From assembly GCF_026151335.1 (NCBI RefSeq), contig NZ_JAMQPP010000001.1: a DNA stretch of 64,000 bases. The stretch is one strand, 5' to 3'. Every line of letters begins with the position of its first letter. Within the stretch, counting starts at the first letter, position 1. Below the pieces are notes generated by a model that made no database searches, was not told the origin of the DNA, and saw only the letters and a list, made by a program, of their open reading frames with translations. Positions 1-9,085 of the stretch are shown here, in pieces. The stretch comes from Leptospira_A soteropolitanensis (GTDB taxonomy: Bacteria > Spirochaetota > Leptospiria > Leptospirales > Leptospiraceae). The position numbers were made by a program, and so were the translations under genes.

Positions 1-472
1 TGTTTGCACCCCACCAATCGTTTTCATATTGTGCCCCCAATCGTAACCTTCGGAAGTTCCAATCCACTGTATTAAAATCCCGATGTCCGTTATTAAAAAG
101 AGAGTCTTGTGATCCTGAAACTCCTCGAAATTGCATCCGACCAGTAATCGTTAATTTTTCTTTGGCAGTATCATCAGGTCTATGAGCAAAAGCATCGGGC
201 AGAGTGGTTGTATTTCCAGAAAGGGGGCGGTTGTACTCCACCTTCACTCGGTTGGCACCAGGTTTTGTAAAAATTTGACCCGATTCTGTATCTTCATAAA
301 GATCTCGGTATACTTTCGCTTGTGGTTCTTTTGATTCTATTTTATGTTCTTTGGCTTCTGTTGGGTTTGTTCCCACCTGACCCACTTCCTTGGCTTGTGA
401 AGGTTCTGGTTCGGCAGAAACAACCTTAACTAAGAGTAGGATGGCCAAAATAGCTTTTGAGATAGTCTTCAT
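1..472 (-). CDS. Porin of the OprP/Porin_O_P type, N-terminal part (cut by window edge)
   Basis: Only the first 157 codons lie in the window; the rest runs off the left edge. The ATG at 472-470 is followed by a short signal peptide (charged MKTISK, hydrophobic AILAILLLV, cleavage near VSA-EP). A polar Glu/Lys/Pro-rich stretch follows, then a beta-strand-like part with GRMQFRG and FRRLRLGAQYE. The last block matches the VRRTRLQLKAG block of the complete porin at 46682-48001, so both are probably outer-membrane beta-barrels of the phosphate-selective porin superfamily. Substrate is unknown. The family call rests on this internal similarity and on general barrel features. Confidence 0.75.
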   Translation of the reverse strand, partial: MKTISKAILAILLLVKVVSAEPEPSQAKEVGQVGTNPTEAKEHKIESKEPQAKVYRDLYEDTESGQIFTKPGANRVKVEYNRPLSGNTTTLPDAFAHRPDDTAKEKLTITGRMQFRGVSGSQDSLFNNGHRDFNTVDWNFRRLRLGAQYENDWWGAN

Positions 473-740
473 TCTTTTTGGTTACGACTGATTTGGATTT
501 ATTACAAACGGAAGGGACTCATCCGTTTCAATGTTTCAGTCTAGTTACAAACGTATTGAAGTACTGTTGGGATTGGATGACAGAAATGTTACGAAATGAT
601 TACAGGGGCCAGAAAGCCGTGCTTTTTGTACTTTTTTTTAACAAAAACCGGGTTTATTACAATAGAAAGGACGTTTTATTACAAGATCATCACGAATTGA
701 TTCGAATCAATCTGTGAATTGGTTATGGGATTTTTGGGGG

Positions 741-823
741 GCGGATCCGCACTTTCGTGCGGACCGGGCTCTTCGCTGCAATCTTTCGCCCATGCGAAAG
801 GATTTCCGCTGCGATCCCTTCCG
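741..823 (-). repeat. Dispersed intergenic hairpin repeat, copy A
   Basis: Read on the minus strand this has the blocks GGGATCGCAGCGGAAATCC, ATTGCAGCGAAGAGCCCGG and GGATCCGC, separated by two small hairpins (TTTCGC/GCGAAA and GCAC-GAAA-GTGC). The same blocks in the same order occur at 28505-28583 with different hairpin sequences. It lies in the 365-base gap between the porin start and the chemotaxis receptor end. I see no gene in the rest of that gap (473-740). Confidence 0.85.
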
Positions 824-837
824 CATAAAACGAGTCC

Positions 838-2828
838 TTATAATTGAAATTGGTCGCAGATGCCTTTTAACTTATCAGCGGTATTCGAAAGATTTTTCGC
901 AGAGGAAGACATTTCTTCCGCCCCTGCTGCTGTATTGATGGTATGTTCGTTGATTTGGGTGATGACATCGGTAATTTCCCGGACCGCTCCTCTTTGTTCG
1001 TCCGCAGCAACTTTAATTTGGTCTGATTCCCCTTTGACTACCCCAGAGTTTTCAAGTACTGATTGGTTGATTTCAGCTTGGGATCCCATGATCGTATAAA
1101 GAGAATCCATTGCCCGTGAAACATGATTGATATTTTTAATGATCTCCTGGATGAGGGAGGTAGAGGATTGGATGCTTTTGGCACCCCCGTCTAACTCCTT
1201 AGCATTTTTGCCAATCATTTCAGAAATGGATTTGATCGAAGACGCTGTGCGAATGGAAAGTTTGGAAATTTCTTCTGCAACGACAGCAAATCCTCTTCCC
1301 GCATCTCCAGCACGAGCGGCTTCAATGGCTGCATTGAGAGCCAAAAGTTGTGTTTGGTCAGAAATTTCATTGATGATGGCAATGATCGCTTTCATCTCAT
1401 CAGATGACTTCAATATGTTATTGATCATGTCATTCATACCGGTTAGTGACTGTTCTCCTTCTTTTGCTTGGTTGGAGATGGATTTCATTTGGTTCAGGGT
1501 ATGATTGATTTCATCTGCTACTTGTTTTACGCTATTTGCTAACTCTTGGATTTTAACTTGGAACTGTGAAATGTTATTGTGTTGGATATCAATCGAACCA
1601 GTAATGTTTTCCATACTGGCTGACATTTCTTCTACAGTCGCAGACATCTCTTCGGTAGAAGCTGCTGTTGCTTGAGCTCCTCCCGAAAAACTATCAGCAC
1701 TTGATGAAAGTTCTCCTGCACTGGAAGCAAGTTCTTGGGAGATAAATTGAATCTCTGATATTATTTTTCTCAGACTAACTAAAAAGGAATTTGTGTCCCC
1801 ACTTAATTCACCAATCTCATCATCATGCGTAATTTTTAAAGATTGGCTAAGGTCTCCCGTAGACATTTTTTTAAACAAATCTCTAAGACCAGTGATAGGT
1901 TTTAATCTTTGCGTGATGAGTTTCGAAAGAGCAACGATCGACATTACTAAAATCACAATGGCAAATATTCCAATTTTTAACAACATATCATGAACGACAC
2001 TTAGAATCTCACCTTTGGATGCAATGGTCGCTAAACGAATATTATATTGTGATATATCATACACTGTTGCTATTTTTTCTTTACCGAAAAAATACTCCAT
2101 ATGTTCTTCAGATTTTAGATCGAGTAACTTTTTACCCCAATCGAGTTTTTGAAGATCCAAATTTAAGATTAATGCTTTGTCCGGATGTCCAATGACTTGT
2201 CCTTCTCTATCAGTGATCGCAATAAAACCTTCCTTTCCAATTTTGACATCCTTTACAACTTCATCGGTAAGATGATTGAGAGAAATTGCAAAGGCAAAGA
2301 TTGCAACAACTTGGTTTCCTTGCAATACAGGCATGGTTAGCAGTGTAACTGGTTCTTGTGTGATGGGAGAGCGTGCCACCTTACTTAAATGAGGTTTTCC
2401 TTCTAGGGCATTATTGATGTTTTCATCGAAACCAGTATTGGACCACCGAAATCCTATGGAATGGCCACTTGCATCGGAAAAAACCTTGGTGTTAGATTCT
2501 GCAGTGGATAAAAAAACATTTTCATAAATGCCGTATTTTTTGCTAATATTGGCGAGGACTTGATCCAGAAATTTACGATCCTTTTTGATACATCGTTCTG
2601 CAAATTCAGGGTTAGTGGCATTTAACTCTGCCAAAAGGAATTGATCGTTAAAAAATTCTGAATCTGCCTTCCAGAGATCCTGGCAACATTTTTCATTTCG
2701 CCGATATAGGCGTTCACAATATAAGTTTTTCCAATGATGTAAGCAAAGGAGGAGATTCCTAAGGTTAGTACCATAATCGCGGCAACACTTAGGACAACGA
2801 TTACAGTCTTTAGGCTACTAAATTTCAT
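838..2828 (-). pseudogene. Methyl-accepting chemotaxis protein, broken by a 1-base frameshift
   Basis: The reading frame is split. An ATG at 2828 opens a short N-terminal part with one transmembrane helix (VIVVLSVAAIMVLTLG) and a dCache-like start (MKNVARISGRQIQNF), which then stops. The rest continues in another frame from about 2650: dCache sensor domain, second transmembrane helix (about 2000-1930), HAMP, then a full signalling domain with the hairpin-tip motif ALNAAIEAARAGDAGRGF. The break sits in a run of six A (plus strand, 2650-2655). Seven would restore NFFNDQFLLAELN, the expected dCache beginning. Without that base the downstream part lacks its first membrane anchor. It could be a pseudogene, a phase-variable gene or a sequencing error. 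The signal peptide region has no strong ribosome binding site. No CheB/CheR tail pentapeptide is seen. Confidence 0.8.
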
Positions 2829-2946
2829 TTTTACCAATCCAAACAAAAACAAATAGAATCATATGTCATAATGGTTGGTATAGATTTGTCAAACCACATA
2901 TTAGAAACTTTATGGACGTTTCGTACGAATCCTAACAAATCAATGT

Positions 2947-3357
2947 TTATCGATTCTCTTTTCTGATCACCAATTTCAATCCTGACCAAATCTCATCCAC
3001 GGCACAGACTTTTATGTCCACAAGCCCTAATTCTAAAGCAAAATCCCGTATGAGATTCTCATTCATATCAGAAGAGATTTTTGAGGTTTTTTTAGGCCAT
3101 GAGATCCAAATCATTCCTGTTGGTTTGATCAAATCCATTAGTTTTGGTAATTTTTTGTGGTATTCATCGGAGGAAGTCGTAAAGAAATGAATCAGATCTA
3201 AACCTCTCTTTGGTTTGTCTAGGATTTGAATTTCTTTTGGAAAAGTGCCCCAGGTTATGGTAAAGTCTTTGGAGGGAAGATTGATAAAGTGAAGGACCAT
3301 TTTTTCTTTGATACCTAATTTTTCAACCAGTGGTTTTCCTGAATAACCAGCAGACAT
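2947..3357 (-). CDS. DUF3052 family protein
   Basis: A 136-residue cytoplasmic protein of unknown function that matches the DUF3052 family along its length. It begins MSAGYSGKPLVEKLGIK, has the central block DLIHFFTTSSDEY, then GMIWISWPKKTSK and ends with VDIKVCAVDEIWSGLKLVIR. These are the hallmark blocks of this family, whose fold resembles a methyltransferase-like alpha/beta sheet without a clear cofactor site. Length is normal for the family. It stands alone between two chemotaxis receptor genes, divergent from the one at 3653. The 295 bases upstream (3358-3652) show no further gene. Confidence 0.9.
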   Translation of the reverse strand: MSAGYSGKPLVEKLGIKEKMVLHFINLPSKDFTITWGTFPKEIQILDKPKRGLDLIHFFTTSSDEYHKKLPKLMDLIKPTGMIWISWPKKTSKISSDMNENLIRDFALELGLVDIKVCAVDEIWSGLKLVIRKENR

Positions 3358-3652
3358 AAACTCACCTATAACTTCTGTAATCTTAGAATCACATCGGCAA
3401 AATAGTGTTAGCTTTTAATCGTAAAAACGGAAGATTCATCAGCCAGAAAAATTTATTGGATCCTTTCCAAATTTTTTGTTTTAGAATAAAAACTAATAGA
3501 CATATTCATTGTTCTCTATAAAAAAACTGAATTTCTTACAAAAAATAGAAACTTTCGGATCATTTCTGTAGATTTTATCCGTCGGTGATTAAGTACAATA
3601 AGATATTGACCCAATCACCGATCTGGTAATTTCAATCAATAGAGGGTATTTA

Positions 3653-5218
3653 GTGTTAACGATCGCAGATCTTTGGAAACAAGGGAAAATCATCATCAAC
3701 AGAATCAGATTCGGTTTGGTTCTTTTATTCTTTCTTGCCATGATAGGGGCAAAAGACGAGTTCCAACCAAAGATGTTTTTGATCCACATGATCGGTACCT
3801 GCACAATGGCTTTTTATTGTGCTGTTGCATATTTTTTAGAAAGAAAATCAAATCCTCCCACTTGGTTTCACAAGTCATTGATTTTATTAGATACTTTAGT
3901 CCTTGGTGGAACGATCATCATGGACTGTACCTTAAGTTTAAATGAAGCGCAGGCGGCCCTTGCCAATGCAGCTGTATATTTTATTTACTTCTTTAATGCT
4001 ATCTATTCGGGTTTTTTGGGTGACCGAAAGTTTGTTTTATTAAACTCATTTATTGGTTCCGCAACTTCTGCCATTGCTTTATATTGTGCCGTCACGATTG
4101 GAGGAATCAAACTTTCTGTTGATCCCGAACTTTCTCGCCAAATGGGATATGTCGGAATGGCCGGGGAAGTTCTCAAACCTGTTTTTATAATGATTGCAGG
4201 TTATATTGTTAGTTTACTAGTCCAACTCCTAACAAAAATTAGCTCTCTTGCTGAAATCAAGGCGGACGAAGCCGAACTTTTATTAAACCAAACCAAAGAA
4301 AGAAATAAAATCTCCGCCAATGCGGCCGTAAAACTAGAAAGTTCGATTACTAACTTCAGTAACTTTGTTTCGCAAACTTCCGTGAAACTTGAATCGCAAG
4401 CTGCTTCCTTAGAAGAAATAACAGCAGTTATTTCTGAGCTCTCCAGCTCTTTTGAATCGAATGGATCTTCCATTGAAGAACAAAACAATAAGGTCCAAGG
4501 TATGGTCTCAGATACAGAAATTCTAAAAGAAACGGTAGATAAAATTTTAGTTCAAAGTGAACGACTTGTAGAAATAGCTGAGATCAATAAAAAAGAAAGT
4601 ATGTCTGTAACAGAGGTAGCGGATCAAACGGCAACCCATTTGGAATCCATCCAATCATCTTTTGACCAAGTAAACGAAATCAACAATATTGTTGCAGAAA
4701 TTGGAGAAAAGACAAACTTACTGGCGTTAAATGCTTCTATCGAAGCCGCGAGGGCTGGGGACGTTGGAAAAGGTTTTGCCGTTGTGGCAAACGAAGTAAG
4801 TAAATTGGCGGAGTTTACAAAAAATAACGTAAAACGAATTTCTATCGTTGTAAAAAGTTCCAAAGATATCATAACCAATGCAAGAAACGCCTCTAAAGAA
4901 ACAGGAGAATTGGCAAAATCTCAAATCGATCGATTGAACCAAACTTTGGTCGAAATTCAAGACATGAACCGATTGTATGTTGAACAAAGAAATACTTTAT
5001 CGGCCACTCTAACAGAACTTGGTAAAATTCGAGAACTATCTAAACAAATTTCAGAATCCACTAAAGAACAGTTACTTGGTCAGAAAGAAGCATCAAAAGG
5101 GATTGTACAACTAGAAATGGAAGTCAACGAAATCAGTCGTGCCTCCAAAGACCTAGAAGAACATATAGTAATGATCAAAGATGAAGCTAATAAATTGGCG
5201 TCTATGAGCCAAAGTTAG
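3653..5218 (+). CDS. Methyl-accepting chemotaxis protein with multi-pass membrane N-terminus
   Basis: This receptor has about five or six N-terminal membrane segments in residues 20-200 (for example FGLVLLFFLAMIG and VFIMIAGYIVSLLVQLL) and no obvious periplasmic sensor loop. A cytoplasmic MCP signalling domain follows, with the hairpin-tip motif LLALNASIEAARAGDVGKGF at about residues 353-372. No HAMP domain is evident. The N-terminus looks like an integral-membrane (MASE-like) sensor, so the input may be a membrane or intracellular signal. The GTG at 3653 is preceded by AGAGGG at a suitable distance, which decides the start. A strong hairpin terminator follows. The ligand is unknown. Confidence 0.88.
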   Translation: MLTIADLWKQGKIIINRIRFGLVLLFFLAMIGAKDEFQPKMFLIHMIGTCTMAFYCAVAYFLERKSNPPTWFHKSLILLDTLVLGGTIIMDCTLSLNEAQAALANAAVYFIYFFNAIYSGFLGDRKFVLLNSFIGSATSAIALYCAVTIGGIKLSVDPELSRQMGYVGMAGEVLKPVFIMIAGYIVSLLVQLLTKISSLAEIKADEAELLLNQTKERNKISANAAVKLESSITNFSNFVSQTSVKLESQAASLEEITAVISELSSSFESNGSSIEEQNNKVQGMVSDTEILKETVDKILVQSERLVEIAEINKKESMSVTEVADQTATHLESIQSSFDQVNEINNIVAEIGEKTNLLALNASIEAARAGDVGKGFAVVANEVSKLAEFTKNNVKRISIVVKSSKDIITNARNASKETGELAKSQIDRLNQTLVEIQDMNRLYVEQRNTLSATLTELGKIRELSKQISESTKEQLLGQKEASKGIVQLEMEVNEISRASKDLEEHIVMIKDEANKLASMSQS

Positions 5219-5251
5219 TTTTATATTTAGAAACTGCCATTCCATCTATTG

Positions 5252-5283
5252 AAAACTAACTAAAATTCTTTTTAGTTAGTTTT
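5252..5283. terminator. Bidirectional intrinsic terminator
   Basis: A perfect 14-bp inverted repeat AAAACTAACTAAAA/TTTTAGTTAGTTTT with a 4-base loop lies between two convergent genes. A runs on one side and T runs on the other fit termination in both directions. Confidence 0.85.
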
Positions 5284-5317
5284 TCTTATTTGATATAAGT
5301 TTGATAGATGCAAGAAC

Positions 5318-6184
5318 CTAGATATTAATCCCTTTTAAAAAACTTATGATTTCATCTTTTACACTCTCGGTGCGCAAAATCATTTTGTGACCAAGACCTT
5401 TTGTTTTTACTAACTTAGAATTTTTCCATGCCCTAGAAACTGCAAGCCCCATTGTAAATGGAATTTCCAAATCATCTTCATCGTGAATCACAAGTAGGGA
5501 GTTATCAAATTTTGGTCCTGCTTTTTCTAAATCCAAACTGCTAAGAGGTTGTTTGACCTTTCGTTCCAACACGTCTCTCATCGATTCACTTTCTTTTTCT
5601 GTTAGCTGATAGTATGTATTAAAACTTTCCCTTAATATTTCTAATCGCAAAGGTGGTGCAATATAAACTAACTTATTGGCAATAACACCTAATTCTTGTG
5701 CCACGGTCGCAACAGCACCACCAAAAGAATGTGTAATGATAACTTCTGGATTTCCAATTTCTTCTACGAGTTTATGCACTATCTTTGCGGATAAAACAAT
5801 ATTGGAATACCTTCCAGAGGAAAATCCATGACCTGGCAAATCAATTCCGATGACATTATAACCTTCTTCCAAGAGCGCAGGCACAATTCGTGAAAAATTC
5901 CCTGTATGACCATTCCAACCATGAATGAGAAGGACTGTTTCTTTTTCACCTTTCCAGTGAAAGTATTGGATTCGGTGTTCCTTTACTTGAATCTCTTTTT
6001 GTTTTGCAAGAGCTAAGACATCCATTTCTTTTCTGGAAGGTTTTTGTTTTTGCGTGGATAAAAAATAGGCTGCGGCCACATAACCAAAGAAAATGGGTCT
6101 TCTTCTGGCAAAGGCCCATTTTTCTTCCATAGTCACTGGGTAAACTCTATTTAAAGTACGAACGATCGTGCTATTATTTTCCAT
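5318..6184 (-). CDS. Alpha/beta hydrolase
   Basis: A 288-residue alpha/beta hydrolase fold protein. The oxyanion-hole motif LLIHGWNG is at residues 85-92 and the nucleophile elbow THSFGGA puts Ser153 at the catalytic position. Asp238 (in HDEDDLEIP) and His266 (in GLGHKM) complete the triad. The substrate cannot be told. A hydrophobic stretch near residue 32 may associate with the membrane. The ATG at 6184 has a good ribosome binding site (AGAGGA), so it is preferred over the internal Met19. It follows the TetR gene by 42 bases on the same strand, so the two probably form an operon. A 12-bp candidate TetR operator lies just inside its coding start. Confidence 0.9.
   Translation of the reverse strand: MENNSTIVRTLNRVYPVTMEEKWAFARRRPIFFGYVAAAYFLSTQKQKPSRKEMDVLALAKQKEIQVKEHRIQYFHWKGEKETVLLIHGWNGHTGNFSRIVPALLEEGYNVIGIDLPGHGFSSGRYSNIVLSAKIVHKLVEEIGNPEVIITHSFGGAVATVAQELGVIANKLVYIAPPLRLEILRESFNTYYQLTEKESESMRDVLERKVKQPLSSLDLEKAGPKFDNSLLVIHDEDDLEIPFTMGLAVSRAWKNSKLVKTKGLGHKMILRTESVKDEIISFLKGINI
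6158..6169 (-). promoter_or_regulatory. Candidate TetR operator, copy 2 (inside the hydrolase 5' end)
   Basis: ACGAACGATCGT on the plus strand, preceded by TAAAGT. Its exact reverse complement stands upstream of the TetR gene at 6834-6845. Matching 12-mers at both genes of one operon suggest a shared regulator site. Confidence 0.55.
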
Positions 6185-6226
6185 TATTTAATCCTCTTTT
6201 TATATAAATCCTGACTTAATTCCTTT

Positions 6227-6823
6227 TCAAATATTGTTTTGGTGTCTTTTGATTAAATCGTTAAAGCTTTGTTTGGTTCTTTTTTCAGAGTTTTTATCTT
6301 CCAAGAGTCGGTTATAAAAATGGAAACCTAAGATCAATCCCCAAATCTCTTGCACCATTTTGTCTACATTTGTATTCGCATCTAACTCTAAGGTGTCTTT
6401 AGCACCTTGAACAAATTGTTTTAATGTCTTTTGCCAACTAAGTTGTGTTTTTTTCAAATGATCTCTTACCACACCGGGCCTGTCGTCAAATTCGGAACTG
6501 GAAGACAAAAACAAACACCCTCCGGGTAGGCTATCTGTATTGGCCCAAGATAACCACATTTGGAATGCAGTTTTTAATCTACTTAACCCTGGTTTGGTTT
6601 TTAGTGCAGGATATACAACATTTCTGCGAAAGAGTTCGCTTCCCACCCGTAGAACTTCAATTTGGAGATTTTCTTTGGAAGCAAATTTACCAAAGAGCCC
6701 ACTTTTGGACATTCCCAATTCATCGGCAAGAGAACCAATGGTAAGCCCTTCCAATCCTTGGATGCTTGCCATCTGGACTGCTTTGTCCAAAATCATTGAT
6801 TTTGTGTCCTCGCCTTTGCCCAT
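6227..6823 (-). CDS. TetR/AcrR family transcriptional regulator
   Basis: A 198-residue regulator with an N-terminal TetR helix-turn-helix (residues about 10-55: ILDKAVQMASIQG, TIGSLADELGMSKSGLFGKF). The C-terminal ligand domain is of the kind found in YjdC/TetR_C-type repressors, with the block WLSWANTDSLPGGCLF. It lies upstream of the hydrolase and probably represses both genes. A palindromic 12-mer 11 bases upstream of the start codon, repeated near the hydrolase start, is the likely operator. The effector molecule is unknown. Confidence 0.92.
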   Translation of the reverse strand: MGKGEDTKSMILDKAVQMASIQGLEGLTIGSLADELGMSKSGLFGKFASKENLQIEVLRVGSELFRRNVVYPALKTKPGLSRLKTAFQMWLSWANTDSLPGGCLFLSSSSEFDDRPGVVRDHLKKTQLSWQKTLKQFVQGAKDTLELDANTNVDKMVQEIWGLILGFHFYNRLLEDKNSEKRTKQSFNDLIKRHQNNI

Positions 6824-6833
6824 AAATTAAAGT

Positions 6834-6845
6834 ACGATCGTTCGT
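6834..6845 (-). promoter_or_regulatory. Candidate TetR operator, copy 1
   Basis: ACGATCGTTCGT with the perfect palindrome core ACGATCGT stands 11 bases upstream of the TetR start codon. It is the reverse complement of the 12-mer at 6158-6169, and both are preceded by TAAAGT. Autoregulation is the natural reading. Confidence 0.6.
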
Positions 6846-7068
6846 TAAATTAAGTAAAGTACTTTTTCTGATTTGGGCGCCATAAATTGACTTTATTCAT
6901 TCGATGGTTGCGACGACATTCTGTCCCTGCGAATGGCAAGTGGAATTAATTTTTTTGTTTTTATTGAACTGAAGGTTTCGATAATAAGGAAGATCAGTAA
7001 AATTTGATCTTCTAAAGAATCCAATTATTTTCTTAGCAGATAGATAGAGATATGTTACCGGAGATACA

Positions 7069-8385
7069 ATGGCAGCAAAAAAAGAAACTGAGTTTCCTTC
7101 CATTATTCGTTTTTTAAAACAAAATGGACGTGAATCAGAAGTAGAAACTAGATTAGTTCTCCCATTAATCAAACATTTAGGTTATCAAAGAGAAGATTTT
7201 AAAGACAAAGTAACTTTAAAAAAATCAGGGGAGGCGGATTTTGTTTGTTATGTGGATCAAAATCCATACTTAGCCATTGAAGTAAAATCCAATGCAGTCA
7301 ATTTATCTGATCCTTCTGCCAAAACATACATAGATGCGAAGTTTCAGTTATTTGACTATATGAATACTGATGATTTACAAAAAGTGCAGTTTGGTTTACT
7401 GATCAATGGTAAAAATGCACAAGTCTTTCACCGTAAAAATAAAGTAATTTTTCCACTGACTGAAATTCTAAATTTGGAAGAGGGAACAGACAAAATCATT
7501 TCACTTCTCAAAAAACTTTTAAAAAGACCTACAAGTTATGAAGATAAAAAGAGGCCTCTCATCGTTGCGATTTATAACAATAAGGGTGGAGTCGGTAAAA
7601 CAGTTACTACTGGTAACTTTGCCGGTGTACTTTCTGAAAAAGGCAAAAATGTTTTACTCATTGATTTAGATCCACAACAGAGAGACCTAACAGATTCCTT
7701 TAAACTTGAAGTTAAAAAAACAGACACACCGACAAGTGTCTTTGACATTTTGTTAGGGAAAGAAATTAAGGGAAGTATCAATACCATTAGAATCAGGAAA
7801 AATCTTCACATCATCAAGGGAGACGAACGATTTGATAGTGCTGCTCATGCTACAAAAGCAATCACACAAACAATGGTGAAGAAATTTCGTAAACTTCTCG
7901 ATGCCTTTGGTGAAAAAGGAAATTTTGATTACATACTGATCGATTGTCCAACGAATTGGAGTTTCTTTAGTAAAATTGGAGTATCAGTTTCCGATACTGT
8001 ATTAATTCCAGTAAATTACCAAGCTGCACAGGCAATTCATAATGCAGTGCAAGTATTAGAAAAATTTATTCCAGAAGTTTGGTTGGATAGAAAAGGCAAT
8101 GGACCGGAAGTTTTACCAATTCTTTTTAATAATGCATATACAGATCCGACGAGCAAAAAACATTTTGATAGCGTAAGACGGGATGAAATACGTAAACTAA
8201 CAAAAGACAAGTGGTTTGCAAAACTATTTGATGAGGCTATCGAAATTAAACACCATCACGAGATTTCTACATCACTTTTTTTGCATATTGATGAAACTGG
8301 ACCTGCACCATACACATTAAAGAATAAACAGTCAAAAGTATTCAAAGAATATGAAGAGGTTTTAAGTCAAATTTTTGGTATTTAA
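7069..8385 (+). CDS. PD-(D/E)XK (HsdR_N-like) domain fused to a ParA-type ATPase
   Basis: A 438-residue two-domain protein. Residues 10-140 resemble the N-terminal nuclease domain of type I restriction HsdR subunits: Glu24 in SEVETRLV, LIKHLGY, Asp57 in GEADFVCY, and Glu71/Lys73 in YLAIEVKS give an E...D-ExK active-site pattern. Residues 163-438 are a ParA/MinD ATPase with the deviant Walker A NKGGVGKT (Lys172, Lys177), VLLIDLDPQQ and YILIDCPTNW. Ordinary ParA proteins have DNA-binding or no N-terminal domains, so this fusion is unusual. No ParB gene or parS site is seen nearby. The start ATG has a GGAG site 7 bases upstream. It could act in defence, DNA segregation or positioning. The nuclease role is inferred from residue pattern only. 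Confidence 0.85.
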   Translation: MAAKKETEFPSIIRFLKQNGRESEVETRLVLPLIKHLGYQREDFKDKVTLKKSGEADFVCYVDQNPYLAIEVKSNAVNLSDPSAKTYIDAKFQLFDYMNTDDLQKVQFGLLINGKNAQVFHRKNKVIFPLTEILNLEEGTDKIISLLKKLLKRPTSYEDKKRPLIVAIYNNKGGVGKTVTTGNFAGVLSEKGKNVLLIDLDPQQRDLTDSFKLEVKKTDTPTSVFDILLGKEIKGSINTIRIRKNLHIIKGDERFDSAAHATKAITQTMVKKFRKLLDAFGEKGNFDYILIDCPTNWSFFSKIGVSVSDTVLIPVNYQAAQAIHNAVQVLEKFIPEVWLDRKGNGPEVLPILFNNAYTDPTSKKHFDSVRRDEIRKLTKDKWFAKLFDEAIEIKHHHEISTSLFLHIDETGPAPYTLKNKQSKVFKEYEEVLSQIFGI

Positions 8386-8476
8386 ACCAAATATGATGGA
8401 TTTTTTTACGCTGAGATACTTTTCATTGGGATGTTTTTAACTTGAGTTTGCCAAGAATTTGATAAAATCAATTACT

Positions 8477-9055
8477 ATGCAACAGTTCACATTTAACAAA
8501 TATTTTGCAAAAAAAAGTTTTTTGAAACTCTTTGGTGGTGAAATTCGTATCTATAATGAAAATAAAAACAACCTTCTTTTTTTTGTAAAACAGAAAGCTT
8601 TTAAATTAAAAGAAGACATTACGGTTTATGCAGATGAAACAAAAACAAAAGAACTCTTAAAAATAAAAGCACGCAGTGTTATCGATTTTTCAGCGATTTA
8701 CGATGTTGTGGATGTTTCCTCGAACGAACGTATTGGATCCCTTCGTAGAAAAGGTTTCAAATCAATACTAAAAGATTCTTGGGAAATTTTAGATCCAAGG
8801 GACCAAGTGATAGGTTCTATTGATGAAGATAGTATGTTGAAAGCAATGCTTCGTAGGTTTTTAACTAATTTAATTCCACAAACCTTTTTCATTACTGTAA
8901 ACAAGAATCAGGTGGGAGTTTTAAAACAAACTTTTAATCCTTTTGTTCCTCAATTCAATATAGATTTTTCAGCTGATACAGCAAAAATTCTAGATCGAAG
9001 AATGGGCATTGCGATTGTGATTTTGTTACAAATCATTGAAGGTAGACAAGAATAG
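8477..9055 (+). CDS. LURP-one/scramblase-like (Tubby C-terminal-like) protein
   Basis: About 192 residues with the beta-rich repeat pattern of LURP-one and phospholipid scramblase-related proteins. The blocks are GEIRIYNENKNNLLFFVKQK, SVIDFSAIYDVVD, IGSLRRKGFKSILKDSWEI and VIGSIDEDS, followed by a short hydrophobic C-terminus. Such proteins may bind or report on membranes; the function in bacteria is unknown. The ATG at 8477 was chosen over a TTG at 8459; neither has a clear ribosome binding site. It lies 91 bases after the ParA fusion gene on the same strand, which may or may not mean co-transcription. Confidence 0.75.
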   Translation: MQQFTFNKYFAKKSFLKLFGGEIRIYNENKNNLLFFVKQKAFKLKEDITVYADETKTKELLKIKARSVIDFSAIYDVVDVSSNERIGSLRRKGFKSILKDSWEILDPRDQVIGSIDEDSMLKAMLRRFLTNLIPQTFFITVNKNQVGVLKQTFNPFVPQFNIDFSADTAKILDRRMGIAIVILLQIIEGRQE

Positions 9056-9085
9056 TTTTTGGATTAGAGATTCAAAATACACTCC

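Noticed and set aside
6897..7172. A 91-codon open frame on the minus strand upstream of the ParA fusion
   Set aside because: It overlaps the true start of the fusion gene and has no domain or ribosome site.
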